Assembly: GCA_022606425.2 (NCBI GenBank)
Contig: JAHDVF020000676.1
Coordinates: forward strand, 310,001-374,000
Source of the DNA: Lepidostoma basale
Taxonomy: Eukaryota; Arthropoda; Insecta; Trichoptera; Lepidostomatidae
Length of the DNA: 64,000 nucleotides
Direction: 5' to 3'
The notes under the pieces were generated by a model that did no database searches, had not been told where the DNA came from, and saw nothing but the letters and a program-made list of their open reading frames with translations. The position numbers were made by a program, and so were the translations under genes. Shown piece by piece: positions 1 through 11,015 of the stretch. Position 1 is the first letter of the stretch. Every line of letters begins with the position of its first letter.

Positions 1-174
1 AAGATTCATAAATAAAAAAGAAAACATTATTTTAATAAATTTTGAGAAAAAGTTCAAATTGCACAAAAACATGTTGTTCTAGGTGTGTACTCATACATTT
101 ATATACAGTGTGAACATACAATAAACAAGTTACATGGTGACATCTGACTTCTTCACCTTGTTACTCTAACTATC

Positions 175-380
175 GGAGTTTACATTTTTACTTTAGATAC
201 AGCAGCTCCAAACAGGAATGTTGTGCTGCAACTGAACCATTCTCGAAGGTTTTCTAGCCAGACTTATATTCTTCTCCTGACACTTTTTTCCATTGGATAA
301 TCAGTTGCTGCACTCTGCATTCATGGTTTCTCATAACATGGCCGAAGTAGTTCAGTTCACTGCGCTATATGGTCATGATA
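175..380 (-). mobile_element. Decayed LINE C-terminus
   Basis: Minus-strand translation shows LNYFGHVMRNHE followed by LQQLIIQWKK and a WK-containing tail. This is the pattern of the C-terminal end of RTE-like non-LTR retrotransposons (YLGH-R..., then LQLI-G, then W). Stops and frameshifts are present. It lies in the presumed Ctf18 intron to the left of 1406. Confidence 0.45.
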
Positions 381-611
381 ATTTCTTTGACAATTTTACA
401 GAATACCAATCAATCTTTATACTTTATACTTCATGAGAAGATAGTCAGAAACAAAACCCCAAAATAATAATGATTAAATTACGTTTAGGGAAACACTTTG
501 CTCCTGATCCAGGGGTTTTTAATCTTTCTTTCGTCGTAATAATGAGCAATTATTTGTTCATATTGAAGATAGTATAATAATTTTAAATACCATTGATTTA
601 AATACTTGGTG

Positions 612-1259
612 TTAGGGGCAGTCAGAGGTATGAAAAAAATGTTTTAAAAAGTTTTTTAAATAAATAAAAATTGACAGTAATTAAATTTATTTTATAAAAC
701 CAACAATTTCAAACTATTATATTATGATTTAACTTGATATGACCCAAATTTGAAAAAAACATATACATTACACATGAAGTTATCGCCATATTTTTTGGAC
801 CATTTCATAATGTGGTGACCATTATAACTTCTTACAGGTTCATTTTAAATCATTCAAGTAAAAAATATATTATTTTAATAGTTAATCTAGTGCCTGATTG
901 AAGGATTTTTTTTTTCTTTTTATAAACTTATATTTTTTATACACAATTAAATGTTTCATTTTCCTTGAAAATCCGTAAATAAATTATCTGAGGCCGGTAT
1001 TTTGTTTATTAAAAAAAAATCAATTTGGCACTAAATTAACTACTATTTCATTTTATTTTATTTGTTTGAATGATTTAGATGAACCTGTAAGTTATAATGG
1101 TCACCGCAAAGCACCACTTATGGAAAAGGGTCCAACAAATATGGCGATAACTTCATATTTAAATTTATATTATTTTTTCAAATTTGGGTCAAATCAAGTT
1201 AAAACATATAATTTCACATTGTTGGTTGTATAAAATAAATTTAATTACTGACTGCCCCT
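612..1259. repeat. Long inverted repeat (foldback element)
   Basis: The left arm (612-902) and right arm (1020-1259) are reverse complements, with about 117 bp of AT-rich spacer. The outer ends read TAGGGGCAGTC and GACTGCCCCT. The inner parts share the ATTATAACTT...ACAGGTTCAT block and TTAATCTAGTGCC near the spacer. The left arm has one extra block of roughly 45 bp after the first 12 bases. A single arm of the same family lies at 54696-54950, so this is a dispersed element and not a local accident. Transcribed through as part of an intron, it would fold into a long hairpin. Confidence 0.85.
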
Positions 1260-1405
1260 CACCCCTTAATAAAAATATTATTAATAATAAATTTGAAATT
1301 ATCAACATTCTAAAAAAAATGTAATGAATGAAATAACTGACTTATTTCTTTTGATAATAATGAATACCGTGAAATAATTATAAACGCAACAGTAAAATAA
1401 TGTAC

Positions 1406-1847
1406 CTGGGTATTGTAAAGGAAAGATGATCAGCAGAGTATGTGGTGACTGGAACAGTGCGTACGGGGGCCCCTTCCCTCAATCCCTCAGCACGCTTCTG
1501 CTTTCGCAATTCTAATATCCTCTCCATGAGTTCGAGATCACGCGTTTCCTGGTCACTGCAGTGCCTCTTCCCACCACCATCTTCCTCGAGGTCCGCCAAG
1601 TCCCCAAATAGTTCCTCGAGTGTTCTTTTATGACCTCCACCGCCTGGGTTATCTTTCTCATGATGTTCTATGTCTTCAAGTGGATGTACAAGTGCATTGG
1701 ACGATGAGGGATCTTGTTCATCAAATGTTAATGGGGTAGATATGCTTGAAGACGATTGCCCCAATGTTTTTCGTACGGCTGGACTAGAGAAGTCTAAAGA
1801 TCTTCGACTCTTCGTAATACTTTCGGTTTCTTGGTGTGGATTTAAAT
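1406..1847 (-). CDS. Probable Ctf18 (cutlet), coding exon 2
   Basis: Second exon of a minus-strand gene, read from 1847 down to 1406. It follows a good acceptor (TTTTGATGCAG) and ends at a donor (ACCCAG before GTACAT). It codes for about 147 residues: an acidic and Ser-rich stretch (RSLDFSSPAVRKTLG), then KRTLEELFGDLADLEEDGGG, then a charged helix ELMERILELRKQKR. That layout, a disordered N-terminus with an ELFGD-type box and a Lys/Arg helix, is what I associate with insect Ctf18. Ctf18 is the large subunit of the alternative RFC complex that loads PCNA for sister-chromatid cohesion. No AAA+ motifs are visible because the ATPase exons would lie left of the window. The exon ends in phase 2, so the gene continues past position 1. 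That it is a real exon pair is well supported; the Ctf18 name rests on remembered family features only. Confidence 0.6.
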
Positions 1848-2157
1848 CTGCATCAAAATGAGGAAAAGTTTTTAAAAGAATATTCAATAACGAGTTAATA
1901 GTTACATTTGCCTGCTTACGTATTTATGTTGCGCAAGTTTAACAATAATTGTACTTATAATCAAAGTTTTCCACAAAATATTCTAAGCAAACAAAAGCTT
2001 TACCGTGCCGATCGTGCAGTTTTGTTTCATATTCTATTTTTGAAATATTATAAGGTAGGAATCAACCCCACACGATAGATATAATACATTGTTTAGACGT
2101 GGTCCGAACATATATCTTGAAAGATCCAATCTTAATAATACATATTTTTGGTTTCAC

Positions 2158-2236
2158 CTTCATGTTCGCGAAGCACATCCAGATCGTCACCATACATTAA
2201 CTCGAATTCTTCGTCGGGATCCGGGAATTCATCCAT
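2158..2236 (-). CDS. Probable Ctf18 (cutlet), first coding exon with start codon
   Basis: Starts at ATG 2236 on the minus strand and codes for 26 residues, MDEFPDPDEEFELMYGDDL and onward to REHE, then one extra base before the donor (GAAG before GTGAAA). That single G plus the first two bases of the exon at 1847 makes a GAT codon, so the two exons splice in frame. The DPDEEFE-type acidic opening is typical of how I remember insect Ctf18 proteins starting. The 310-bp intron (1848-2157) is short and transposon-free, unlike the next one. Upstream, the minus-strand word TTTTCCCGGC near 2403 resembles an E2F site, which would suit a replication gene, but that is inference. Confidence 0.6.
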
Positions 2237-2501
2237 TTTTATTGTAAATTAGGAAGATCCTACCAATTCAGATTTCTCAAAAACTAAACGTAATGACCAA
2301 ACATCCCATAAAACGATAGTGAAAATTATATAATAAATTCATTGTAATCAAAATTCAACGCCAATTAAGTAAAAACAGAATTGTAACTCGTAATTTTTGC
2401 CGGGAAAACATGACAGTATTGTCCATAGAAACGATTTTTGAAATATGTTTTTTTTTTATTTACCATAGACTTCAAACACACATTTCTTTTATAGTTAAGT
2501 A

Positions 2502-2969
2502 GTTACCTAAGAGTACGGCCACACCGAAGTTGACGGAGTCTGATGATGGAACGGGGTCCACGAACGAGGAGATGCGGGGAATCTCGACTCGGGATTGTTG
2601 GGATCATCTCCCGTTGCCTCGGCGCCAAATGCCCATGATTTATAGATGATATGATTCGTTCGGGATTGAGAGTGTAATTATTAAGAAAGGCCAAGTGACA
2701 TGGAAATTAAGTTTATTATAAATAAGATTACAAGAATTTACACGGGAGGAACACCTTAATATTAATAAATTACAATCAAAGACTTACTTGCTAAAAGCTG
2801 GTCAGCTTACTTAATTTTACTGCGTAATGCTACTATCCTCGGGATAGCAGCGCCGAGTTGGGGCTGCGTTCATCCGTCCGCGTACGAAGAATGTACGAGG
2901 CGGACGATGGGGGAGAGCCGTGGATGCTGGAGCCGACCTGGCCTCCGCAGCGGCGAACCATGCAAAACA
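2502..2969 (-). mobile_element. Possible LTR and leader remnant of a retroelement
   Basis: Read on the minus strand, a block opens TGTTTTGCATGG (2969), contains an AATAAA-type signal in TTATAATAAACTT and closes ...CATGGGCA (2628). It is directly followed by TTTGGCGCCGAGGCAACGG, which resembles the primer-binding site and leader of insect LTR elements. A GC-rich leader runs on to about 2502, where homology seems to stop. No gag or pol follows and no second LTR is seen. It could instead be a non-coding exon or regulatory island of the nearby gene. Confidence 0.3.
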
Positions 2970-3239
2970 GTTTTTAATATGGTCGACATTTAAAATTTGT
3001 AAACGAATATGGCATTACAATTTTTGCTTTAAGGTAACCAAACATTTTTATTTATTAAAAAAATTTCTAATTTATTTATAAAAAATAAAAGCAAGACGTT
3101 AACTTTGTAAAATTCGATAACAACCAATTTTCTTCCATGAAAATAATGTTTTTTCCACTATTTAGTTTCTTTTTCTACACATTTTACGATGATATCAAAT
3201 ATCTTACATTTAACAGAATTCAATAACCAAGAGTGTACC

Positions 3240-4016
3240 TGCGCAATTTTAAATTAGACAGAATACAGGGACAATATTTCCAGCGTAAACACCACACTAT
3301 GCAATAACTTTGAGCGGGTGTAATGGCTCTTCGTGGGTTATACGCGAATTTTGAGTGCCCCAGAAGTGATAATCCTGCTTGTTCACATTTACACAGAGAT
3401 GGAAATGGGCTTCGTCGCACATGATGATTTTCGAAAAATAGTTGTCTTCCTCGTGGTCATGATTCAGGATGGCTTGAGCATAGGTTACACGCGCTTGGCG
3501 ATCAACGGCTAACAGCCGATGCACTGTATGTACTTTGTAAGGGAACATCTTCAAGTCTTTCACCAAAATTATCTGTAAAGACCGCCGATTGATGCCCAAT
3601 TGCGTGGCACGTCGTCTGATCGATATTTCGGGGTCCTCTGCGACATCTTCAGCGACAGCCGCGATATTCTCAGCAAAACGGCTACTCCAGGGCCGCCCAG
3701 ACCTGGTAGTATCTCGTGTTGTCCCGTACTCTTCTAGGCGAACGGCTAAACGCCGTAGTGTTTGCCCAGTTGATGTCGGATGACCGGGAAATCTGCGCCT
3801 AAATTCACGCTGCGCCAATACCACCGACGAATTATTCTGCAAAAAATCGGAACAATTTTTTTGCGTTCTTGAGGAGTTTAGCGATTCATGTCTTACTGAC
3901 GTGTATTTTGTATCTGTTTACTTCACAAATGACATAGCAGAACTGACATTTACCGCTACTTGCAAAAATTATGGCATCTTTCAATAGGGTGATGACTTTT
4001 GCGTCACCTTGTATAA
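3240..4016 (-). pseudogene. Truncated Tc1/mariner-type transposase
   Basis: A 181-residue minus-strand frame (3842-3297) shows a helix-turn-helix region: REFRRRFPGHP, then SGRPWSSRFAENIAAV, then RRRATQLGINRRSLQ. It continues with KDLKMFPYKV and a catalytic-region block MCDEAHFHLCVNVNKQ, then EEPLHPLKV. This is the pattern of the insect mariner-like transposases (DUF4817-type N-terminus). A TAG replaces the Trp codon expected in the KVTxWCG motif (minus strand, near 3297). The frame then resumes (CGVYAGNIVPVF) and is lost near 3245, so the later DDE residues are missing. Upstream, GGTGATGACTTTTGCGTCAC at 3989-4008 is probably the one surviving terminal inverted repeat. No partner repeat is found near 3.0-3.2 kb. 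Confidence 0.75.
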
Positions 4017-4019
4017 TAT

Positions 4020-5190
4020 AATACAACAACAACAACAACAACATTGGCGCTACAGCCCACTATGGGCCCCGGCCTCCTCCAGAATTCTTCGCTACTCTCC
4101 CCGGTCTATCGCCCGCATTCTCCAGTTTGTAACACCAATTGCCCTGAGGTCTTCCTCCACACCATCCATCCACCTCAGTTTTGGTCTTCCTACACTTCGC
4201 TTTCCATCTGGTCGTGTATTGAGAATCTTTCTTAGGATTCGATCTTCTTCCATTCGCTAAAGGTGTCCCAACCATCAAGACGCTGTATTTTTATAAACAT
4301 CACTATGTTGGGCTCGTTGTAAAGTCCTTCCAGCTCCTGGTTATACCTCACTCACCAAAATAACACACTCCACCTTCACAGAGAGGCCCAAAGATTTTTC
4401 TCAATACCTTCCTTTCAAAGACCAGCAGCACAGTTTCGTCCCTTTTGCTCAGTACCCAACACTCCGCAACATATACAATTCCTGGTCTCAGCAATGCTTT
4501 ATACAGTTATAATTTGGGGTTTCTTATCAGCAAACGAGATTTTAGGTGCGTAGGGATTCCAAAATAACATTTATTTTCCACGTCTATTCTCATTTTGATC
4601 TCAATACTAACATTATTGCTGCTAGTTACCACTGAGCCCGGATATTGAAACGATTCAACTACAACTTTCTATGTTGTGGGTACCTGCGCGGAAAAGTGTT
4701 CCTAGACCATTTTTTTGGGACCAATTTTCTCATCACCCTGCCGCATTATAAGTGTTAAACTGGTCAGAAATGCTGTTTGTATCTGCACTCATTGGAGTCA
4801 TGCAGTGTGGCCCTTACAAGTTTAATTAGTTTTCTGGGTATTCCTATGTCTATCACAGCCTCATACAATTCCACTCTGCTTACACTTCATATGCCGCCTT
4901 AAAATCTATAAACATGTGATGTGTTTCAACATTGAATTCTAGAGTTTTCTCCGGAATTTGTCTTAAGGTAAATATCTAGTCAGTTGTTGATCTTCCAGGT
5001 CTGAATCCACTTTGGTATTGTCCAATAATTTGTTACACGTATGGTATTAAACGCTTGAACACAATACACCTGCAATCACTTTATATGCCGTGTTAAGAAG
5101 CGTTTTGCCCCGGTAGTTAGTATATTCCATTGTCACCCTTTTTATGCAGAGGACTCATTATATTGGTGTTCTATTCTTCTGGAACATATA
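4020..5190 (-). mobile_element. RTE-like LINE, 5'-truncated, decayed
   Basis: The minus-strand translation, with many frameshifts, gives reverse-transcriptase landmarks in order. NIMSPLHKKGD lies near 5170, then an NYRGKTLLN-like block, then the remnant of the fingers/palm region. GRPKLRWMDGVEED lies near 4170, and WRRILEEA near 4075. The element ends in a CAA/TTG tail (4023-4042). It abuts the mariner end at 4016. It is not functional. Confidence 0.7.
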
Positions 5191-5996
5191 ATATAATGAA
5201 GGTTTAAAATCAAATAGTCACGACTGGATTGTGGGTTTACAGATTAAGAAACCCGAAAGAAGAAGAATTTTAAGTGTTGAATTTGAATAAGTAGGTACTG
5301 TTTATGAAAGGAGTCTTTGGAGGAATTTGGTTATTTACTGATTTTTATGCTACTGTTGATTCTAACTTGCTTAGTTTTTAACTGTTGATCAAATGTTTTT
5401 TAAAGAAATATAATTTTTATCGAAATAATGATCTTGGTCGACCCAATTGGTGGGCCCGTATGAATATTTCTTTTCATATGTAACAGCTCGAAATAATCCT
5501 TGCTATCCGAATACCAGGTATCTGTATGTCATTAATTTCATTATAAAGGTTTCGGGCGTTTTTTTATAAATAAATCAGATAATTCAGTAATCGATGATCG
5601 ATAAGGTCCGAAGCAAAAGTAACGATTTACTGAAATAAACAAGTGTCGGAGGTACCTATCTACTTGTTGAAGGCGATATTTCAGCCAGACCGAATATTTT
5701 ATCTGTTCAATTCTCACGAACCCATGGCGATGGGTTCTTAAGAATTGACAAATATAATAATAAACGTCTGTATTACTATTTGTTTATAATATTTTGGCTG
5801 CATACCTTACCTTGCTACTTTTTTCTTCATATATTAAAATGTAATGATTTGTGTCTCAGTAAAACATGAATGAATGAAAGTGGAGATTTTATATAGACAT
5901 CTCAAATGTTTTTTCAGCTTTCAAATAGATGAAAATGGGTTCTGAAACAAGTGTTTGGGACAGAATATTTTATCTGTTTCCATATAGACAATACCT
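5191..5996. other. AT-rich intergenic DNA
   Basis: No gene or recognisable element apart from the hairpin at 5704-5750. Confidence 0.6.
5704..5750. repeat. Short hairpin
   Basis: The arms TGTTCAATTCT...GAACCCAT and ATGGGTTC...AGAATTGACA pair across a 4-base loop, with one three-base internal mismatch and one bulge. At 47 bp it is short for an insect pre-miRNA. Confidence 0.5.
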
Positions 5997-6128
5997 AAAA
6001 GATGGACTGACGATATTGCCCGAATAGCTGGAACGACTTGGATGCGGAAGGGACAAGACATGGATGAGTGGAGGAAAATGGAAGAGGCCTATATCCAGCA
6101 GTGGAGAGAAGAAGGCTGAAGAAGAAAA
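5997..6128 (+). mobile_element. LINE 3' end fragment
   Basis: Plus-strand translation RWTDDIARIAGTTWMRKGQD followed by EWRKMEEAYIQQWREEG and a stop. This is the C-terminus of an RTE-like LINE, ending in a GAA-rich tail. A related copy lies at 52663-52905 in the opposite orientation. Confidence 0.75.
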
Positions 6129-7369
6129 ATTAGATTTTCTTTGTAAAGTGATGGATATATGAATAGAGATTGCAATTTATTTTCAACGAGCGTATTGATA
6201 TTAAAGTATTGAATGTACATGTTTTGTTATTTATAAAGATAGATTATATGTTAATAATTCATTGGGCATTTTTATTTTTTCATTAAAAGTCTTATTTTAC
6301 TCATAATTAATTATTGTATGAGAGCGTTCCGAATGTCAAATTTTACGCCGTTCTAGGAGGACAGTTATCGAAAATTCGCACAGTATTCTAAGGGTTAATG
6401 GTCACGGCAAATTTTAAGAATAGTCAGCTGTGGCATTTACTTTTTTGATCGATTAAGATGATTATAATACCTACTCTTGATCATGTGCTATAGATCTTTT
6501 GACGTTCGCTTTCTCGGGTTTCGCACAGGAGCAGTTCACAAGCGATTATATTGAGGAGATAATGTTACTGAAGGAATCATAACCAGAAGAAGCACATTTA
6601 TAAAAAAAATTAAATAGATTTAGTATTTTATTATCTTATATTTAAAGAAATCTGATCGTAAAGCGCGGTGAGTTTTATTTTATTGTGAGAGAAGCTCGAG
6701 TTTTTAATTAAAATGAGATTTAGGTAGGTAGGTATATACTTGCAAGTACGTATTATATCATTACACTTTTGTCGTCGTTCGACTTGACGCACAATGCTGA
6801 AATAATTTAATTTTTTAACAATATTGAGATAATTACTAGAGATTGTAAGATCTCTTTAAATTTGATACACTGAAGAAGGATAACAGCTATCCGTAACATA
6901 TTTGTTAAAAAGTAAATATATTGTTATTTTATATGAAAACGAATTTCAATATTTTTCAAATATGAATAGGTACATCACAAAAAGTGAAAATGAAATTAGA
7001 GGTACACGTAAATAATTAATTTAATCAAAAGTATGCATGTAGATGATATTTATCATGCCAATTATATATACAAATAAATCTTAATATAATGATTATAAAA
7101 TAGTAATCCTTAAGAGCTATGGAAACACTTTGATTTCGATAGTAGGTAGTTACTTGTGTAGGTACCTACTGTCTCAGCTCTCAACCCTCCTCAGTCACCA
7201 GTTCACCCTGTCCCGAGATAGACTCGAAGAGATCGCGTCCTGTTAACAAAATACAATAATACGGTTTCGATTTACGTAATATCGGCATTATTTCCGTTTT
7301 AATTACAACTCCTACGCATTTCCAATAATTTTATAAGTAGTTATCGTAAAACAAGGAATCAGTAATTTT
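6129..7369. other. Intergenic DNA upstream of CDK5R1
   Basis: AT-rich, with no supported coding or repeat feature. GTAGGTACCTACT-type words (near 6721 and 7144) are frequent in Lepidoptera. Confidence 0.55.
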
Positions 7370-7612
7370 CAAAATATGTGCATATTGGAAGATGTAAACA
7401 CACCGCAGTGAGAGTAGGGGGAGAGCGTACTCGCGAGGGAGGGGTCACGTGACGCGGGGGTATCGATTGGCGCGCGGGGGCATGCGCGGCCCCATCGACC
7501 GCCGCGCCGTCCCGCCGATACTGGCGCCCGTCCGAGTGCTGGAGCTAGAGGAGTCCCATGGCGGTAGTGCAGGCGTAGTGGCGCCATGCAGCCCCTGTAG
7601 TCCCAGGAGGGC
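7370..7612 (+). promoter_or_regulatory. CDK5R1 promoter/5' leader with upstream ORFs
   Basis: A GC-rich island precedes the start codon. A perfect E-box palindrome GTCACGTGAC lies at 7444-7453, and a DRE-like TATCGATT at 7461-7468. Three ATGs may fall in the leader. ATG 7482 opens a 48-codon ORF ending at 7628, overlapping the main start in another frame. ATG 7558 opens a 6-codon ORF ending at 7578. ATG 7586 opens a 4-codon ORF ending at the TAG 7598-7600, in frame with the main ORF. The transcription start is unknown, so which of these are in the mRNA cannot be said. No TATA box is obvious. Confidence 0.5.
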
Positions 7613-8266
7613 ATGGGCACCGTGCTGAGCTTCAGTCCGCGGGAGCGGAGGCCGGGCGGCCCCGCCCCGCCCGACTTCACCCTGGACAGCTTCTCCTACG
7701 AGCAGCTCAACAATGTCAAGAACCGCGAGAACAAGGGCCTCGGGGGCGCGCTGGCCGCCTCGCGGGACAGCCTGCCCCCGTGCCCGACGCTCGCCCTCAA
7801 CCACAGCCGCAATAGCGACAGCGCTAAAATCATATCTGAGAAAAACGCGCTGGAAAAGAACCTCAAGAAACATTCTTTGTTTATAAATGCGTTATCGTGG
7901 AAAAGGTTTTCCACGGCCAACAACAACAAAAAGAAACTAGACAACAAGAACAAGAACCTTGCGGTGTTCAGGCAGCCTTTGTCGGATAACAACCATCCTG
8001 TGATCTCGGAGAAGACCAAACCGCGTGTTGCGCCATGCTACTTTCCGGCGGCCCCAGTGGCGCTGGCGCCTCCGGTGGCTGCTCCACCGCGCCTGGCGCC
8101 CCCGGGCCCTCGCAAGACCGTAATTCAGGCCTCCACTTCGGAGCTGCTCCGATGCTTGGGTCTGTTCCTGCACGAACGCTGTCACCGCCTGCGTGACTTC
8201 CAGGCCGGAGACGCCGTCATGTGGTTGCGGACCGTGGACCGCAGCCTCCTCCTGCAGGGTTGGCAG
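7613..8266 (+). CDS. CDK5R1: CDK5R1 (p35 activator of Cdk5), exon 1
   Basis: Codes for residues 1-218. The start at 7613 is fixed by an in-frame stop at 7598-7600. The MGTVLSFSP opening gives Gly2 for N-myristoylation, as in vertebrate p35, so the protein should sit at the plasma membrane and bind Cdk5 there. Residues 5-60 include [12 protein letters not shown] and [14 protein letters not shown] basic cluster [16 protein letters not shown] followed by an Asn/Lys-rich stretch matches the p10 region. A Pro/Ala-rich linker comes next. The cyclin-like Cdk5-binding domain then begins with [17 protein letters not shown] and [11 protein letters not shown]. The exon ends at CAG before GTACCT in phase 0. 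Cdk5 with p35 phosphorylates cytoskeletal and synaptic proteins in neurons. Codons are GC-rich, unlike the flanking DNA. Reading straight through the donor adds only VPTAFT and a stop. Confidence 0.95.
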
Positions 8267-10314
8267 GTACCTACCGCATTCACTTAACACCACCTCCAAT
8301 TACGCCATATTGATTTACCTTTCTTTTGTCGTTGTTTACCCTCTACGCCATGTAAGTCAATGAACGAAATCAATTAATGATTGCTGTCCACGTAAAGGCT
8401 ATAGAAACACAAGTGATTACGTATCTATAGTTTACATAATGAGGATACTTAAATAGTGATTTCGTAATAACCAAAAATATTTGGAAGATTGCTAAAATAT
8501 AAAGAGTTATTTTCCTACCTAGAAACCTATGTATAGGTATCCAGAGTCATGCAATAACTACAATCAATTTCTCGTGTACCTACATTATATTATTGTAATT
8601 TGAATTATCTAATATAAAGAATATTATAATAACATTGACTTTGCACGCCACCTCCCCTCACTCCTAAGTGTTACTACGCGTCAAGAAGAAAGAAGCTTGT
8701 ATCAAATTGTCTTCTTATATGATTTTTATTCAATATAAAGGCGTGATTGTGGTTTATAAAGGATGTGCACTTAAATAGCTGATGTTTTTTTTGTGATACG
8801 GCGTTAAACGAACGATCATTAATAATATCAATAAAAGTCGTAATTTGTATTGTAAAAATATGTGAAAATCCGCAGGTACCTACTCTTATAAGTGAAGTAT
8901 TACCCTATTTACGCTTACTCGGTTATGACGTACTTTATCGCCTTTTAACGTGAAAATAGCAACATCTTGCGTGTGGACCCAAAAGAGTACAATTTCAACT
9001 TATTTTTGTGCTTTATTTTTACATAAAAGTAAAAATATTTTTTTGGCACGGTACACGTCATTGTTATATAATGTTTACGAGTCAATTGAATAACCCAAGA
9101 ATGTTTTCGTTATTCAAGTTAAACGATACGTAAAGTGAGCAATTATTTGATTAAACATGTCGGGGTTATGATAACGAGGATTTAATTGAATATGCCTTGC
9201 GAGTCTATTTATTAATACATATAATCGTTTTTATTGGCATTTGTGAAATTGAAGTGACCTAATAAAATTTCATATTCAAATTTATTAAGCACAATTTCAG
9301 GTCGTTTTCAGAAATCAGGATTTTCAATTTATAATTAGCTTTTAAAAATGACGTAAGATGATTTAAGGCTTCAGTTATTTATTACATATTATTGTTATGA
9401 TTTCTTAGGTTTGTTCCAGTATGCCTTTTGAAGCTATATTTAGGTATCCTATATCCTGTACTTCGCTAAAGAAAATAATCTAGATTGAAATTTTATGACT
9501 TAGATCCTACCGCGTCACGCAACGTCATAGTATTTCTGAAACAATCAATTCAGGTTTCTATGGACTTAAATGTTAATTTGGGTTTCTATGGACGTAAACA
9601 AGTTTCCCGAGATTATTTTACAAATACGCTATTCTATGTACGATGAATGTTAATTTTAGAGTCCTTAAAACTATTTAAATAATACCCTGATTTATTATTG
9701 TTCTCATTTATATTCATACACTAGCTGACCCGGCAACGCTTCGCTATTGCTATATTAGAGTATATAAATACACCCAATATATATTAAAGAAATACAATTA
9801 AAGTTCAATATCAATTATTTTATTGGATAAAATGACATGTGTATAGGTGTAAGAATGTGTGTATCCTAATTCAGTTCATATCTTTAAAACATTTGTTTAA
9901 TCCAAGCAAACTTGCTGTGAACTTGAATAATACTAATGTGAATTGAACAATTGAAGGCTGGGCATTACCAAGGTGGCAAGTTTACAAAAAGTCTGAAATG
10001 AGTTTTTGATGCCAATTGGTCTTAAACATAGCTGTGCAAAAGCGCGTTATGATTTAATAATATAGTGTAGTTAAAACGTTACCCTAAAGATGCCACCCAA
10101 AAAAAAGTTAATATTTATCTTTTTCAGCTTTATTTTTAAACCATTTTTGTAACGTCCAGTCTTAATTTTTTCCTTAATGTTTTAAGTGAAATTAAAAAAA
10201 CAAATAAATATACTATATCACATTTGCATAAAACATTCATACATATACCATTCAAGGTCATAATAATGCTCTTAGAAATACAATGTTCAGAGAAACAAAA
10301 CTCTTGATTTTGAT

Positions 10315-10468
10315 GTCCATTAGATGAAGCTAATAATGCACATTCACTTAACCAATGACGAAATTTGTAAATTGGTGTGATGTCTGGAAATATACATTGA
10401 ATCAATTCTCCTTTGGAGAGTGATTCTACAGAAATCAGTTGATAATTTAAAGCATTCATTCCATACAA
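10315..10468 (-). pseudogene. Helitron PIF1-like helicase fragment
   Basis: A minus-strand frame of 110 residues from 10468 begins with a block recalling the C-terminal helicase of Helitrons: KGELIQCIFPDITPIY, then HWLSECALLASSN, compared with the usual FP-I...Y...WL-ERAIL-KN. The rest of the frame (to 10136) is unrecognised. Its orientation agrees with the Helitron ends. Confidence 0.5.
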
Positions 10469-10546
10469 TGAACTTTCATTGTTGCAGAATTTTACCCATT
10501 CCAGAAATATTTAAAATGTTGAATGTAGGTGTTTCAATGTTTTGTA

Positions 10547-11015
10547 TCATCATCATCATGAGTCTATATCCGTTCACTCCTGGGCGTAGGCCTCCTCCAT
10601 CTGATTCCATGTCTATCGATCCTGGGCAACACGCATCCAATGTCGTCCCTCCATCGAAGTTGAGGACGTCCTGGGTTTCGGGTTACAGTTCATCTATCAT
10701 CAGGGCTGCGAGCGGCATGCCATTTTAGCGCTGCCACTCTTCCGATGATGTCCGACACTCCTGTTCTGCCTCTAATAATGGAATTAAACCAATTAATCCA
10801 ACCTGTACATACCATTTCAAAATTAGTTCATAAATATAACAATCTGTCTTGCACATATCGAGGTGTGGGATCCATACATGCCAGTATCTTGCGTTGCGTG
10901 CCCCATCTCACGACATCTTCCACCTTGGAGATATCGTGGATAGCCGTGTTCCTCACCCTATCTCAAAGAGTCTTTCCTGGTATCATCCTTAGCGTCGTCA
11001 TCTCTGCAAAAATTA
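10547..11015 (-). mobile_element. LINE 3' end inside the Helitron
   Basis: The minus strand shows GKTL-DRVRNTAIHDISKVEDVVRWG (near 10960), then an internal replaced segment, then GRPQLRWRDDI near 10670. It closes with an ATG/ATC trinucleotide tail at 10547-10559. This is a RTE-like C-terminus, frameshifted. Confidence 0.6.

Noticed and set aside
4009..4260. 83-codon plus-strand frame starting in a CAA repeat
   Set aside because: Antisense of the RTE-like element at 4020-5190.
7369..8299. Minus-strand frames of 103-142 codons across CDK5R1 exon 1 and leader
   Set aside because: Antisense of a GC-rich, well supported exon; no recognisable domain.
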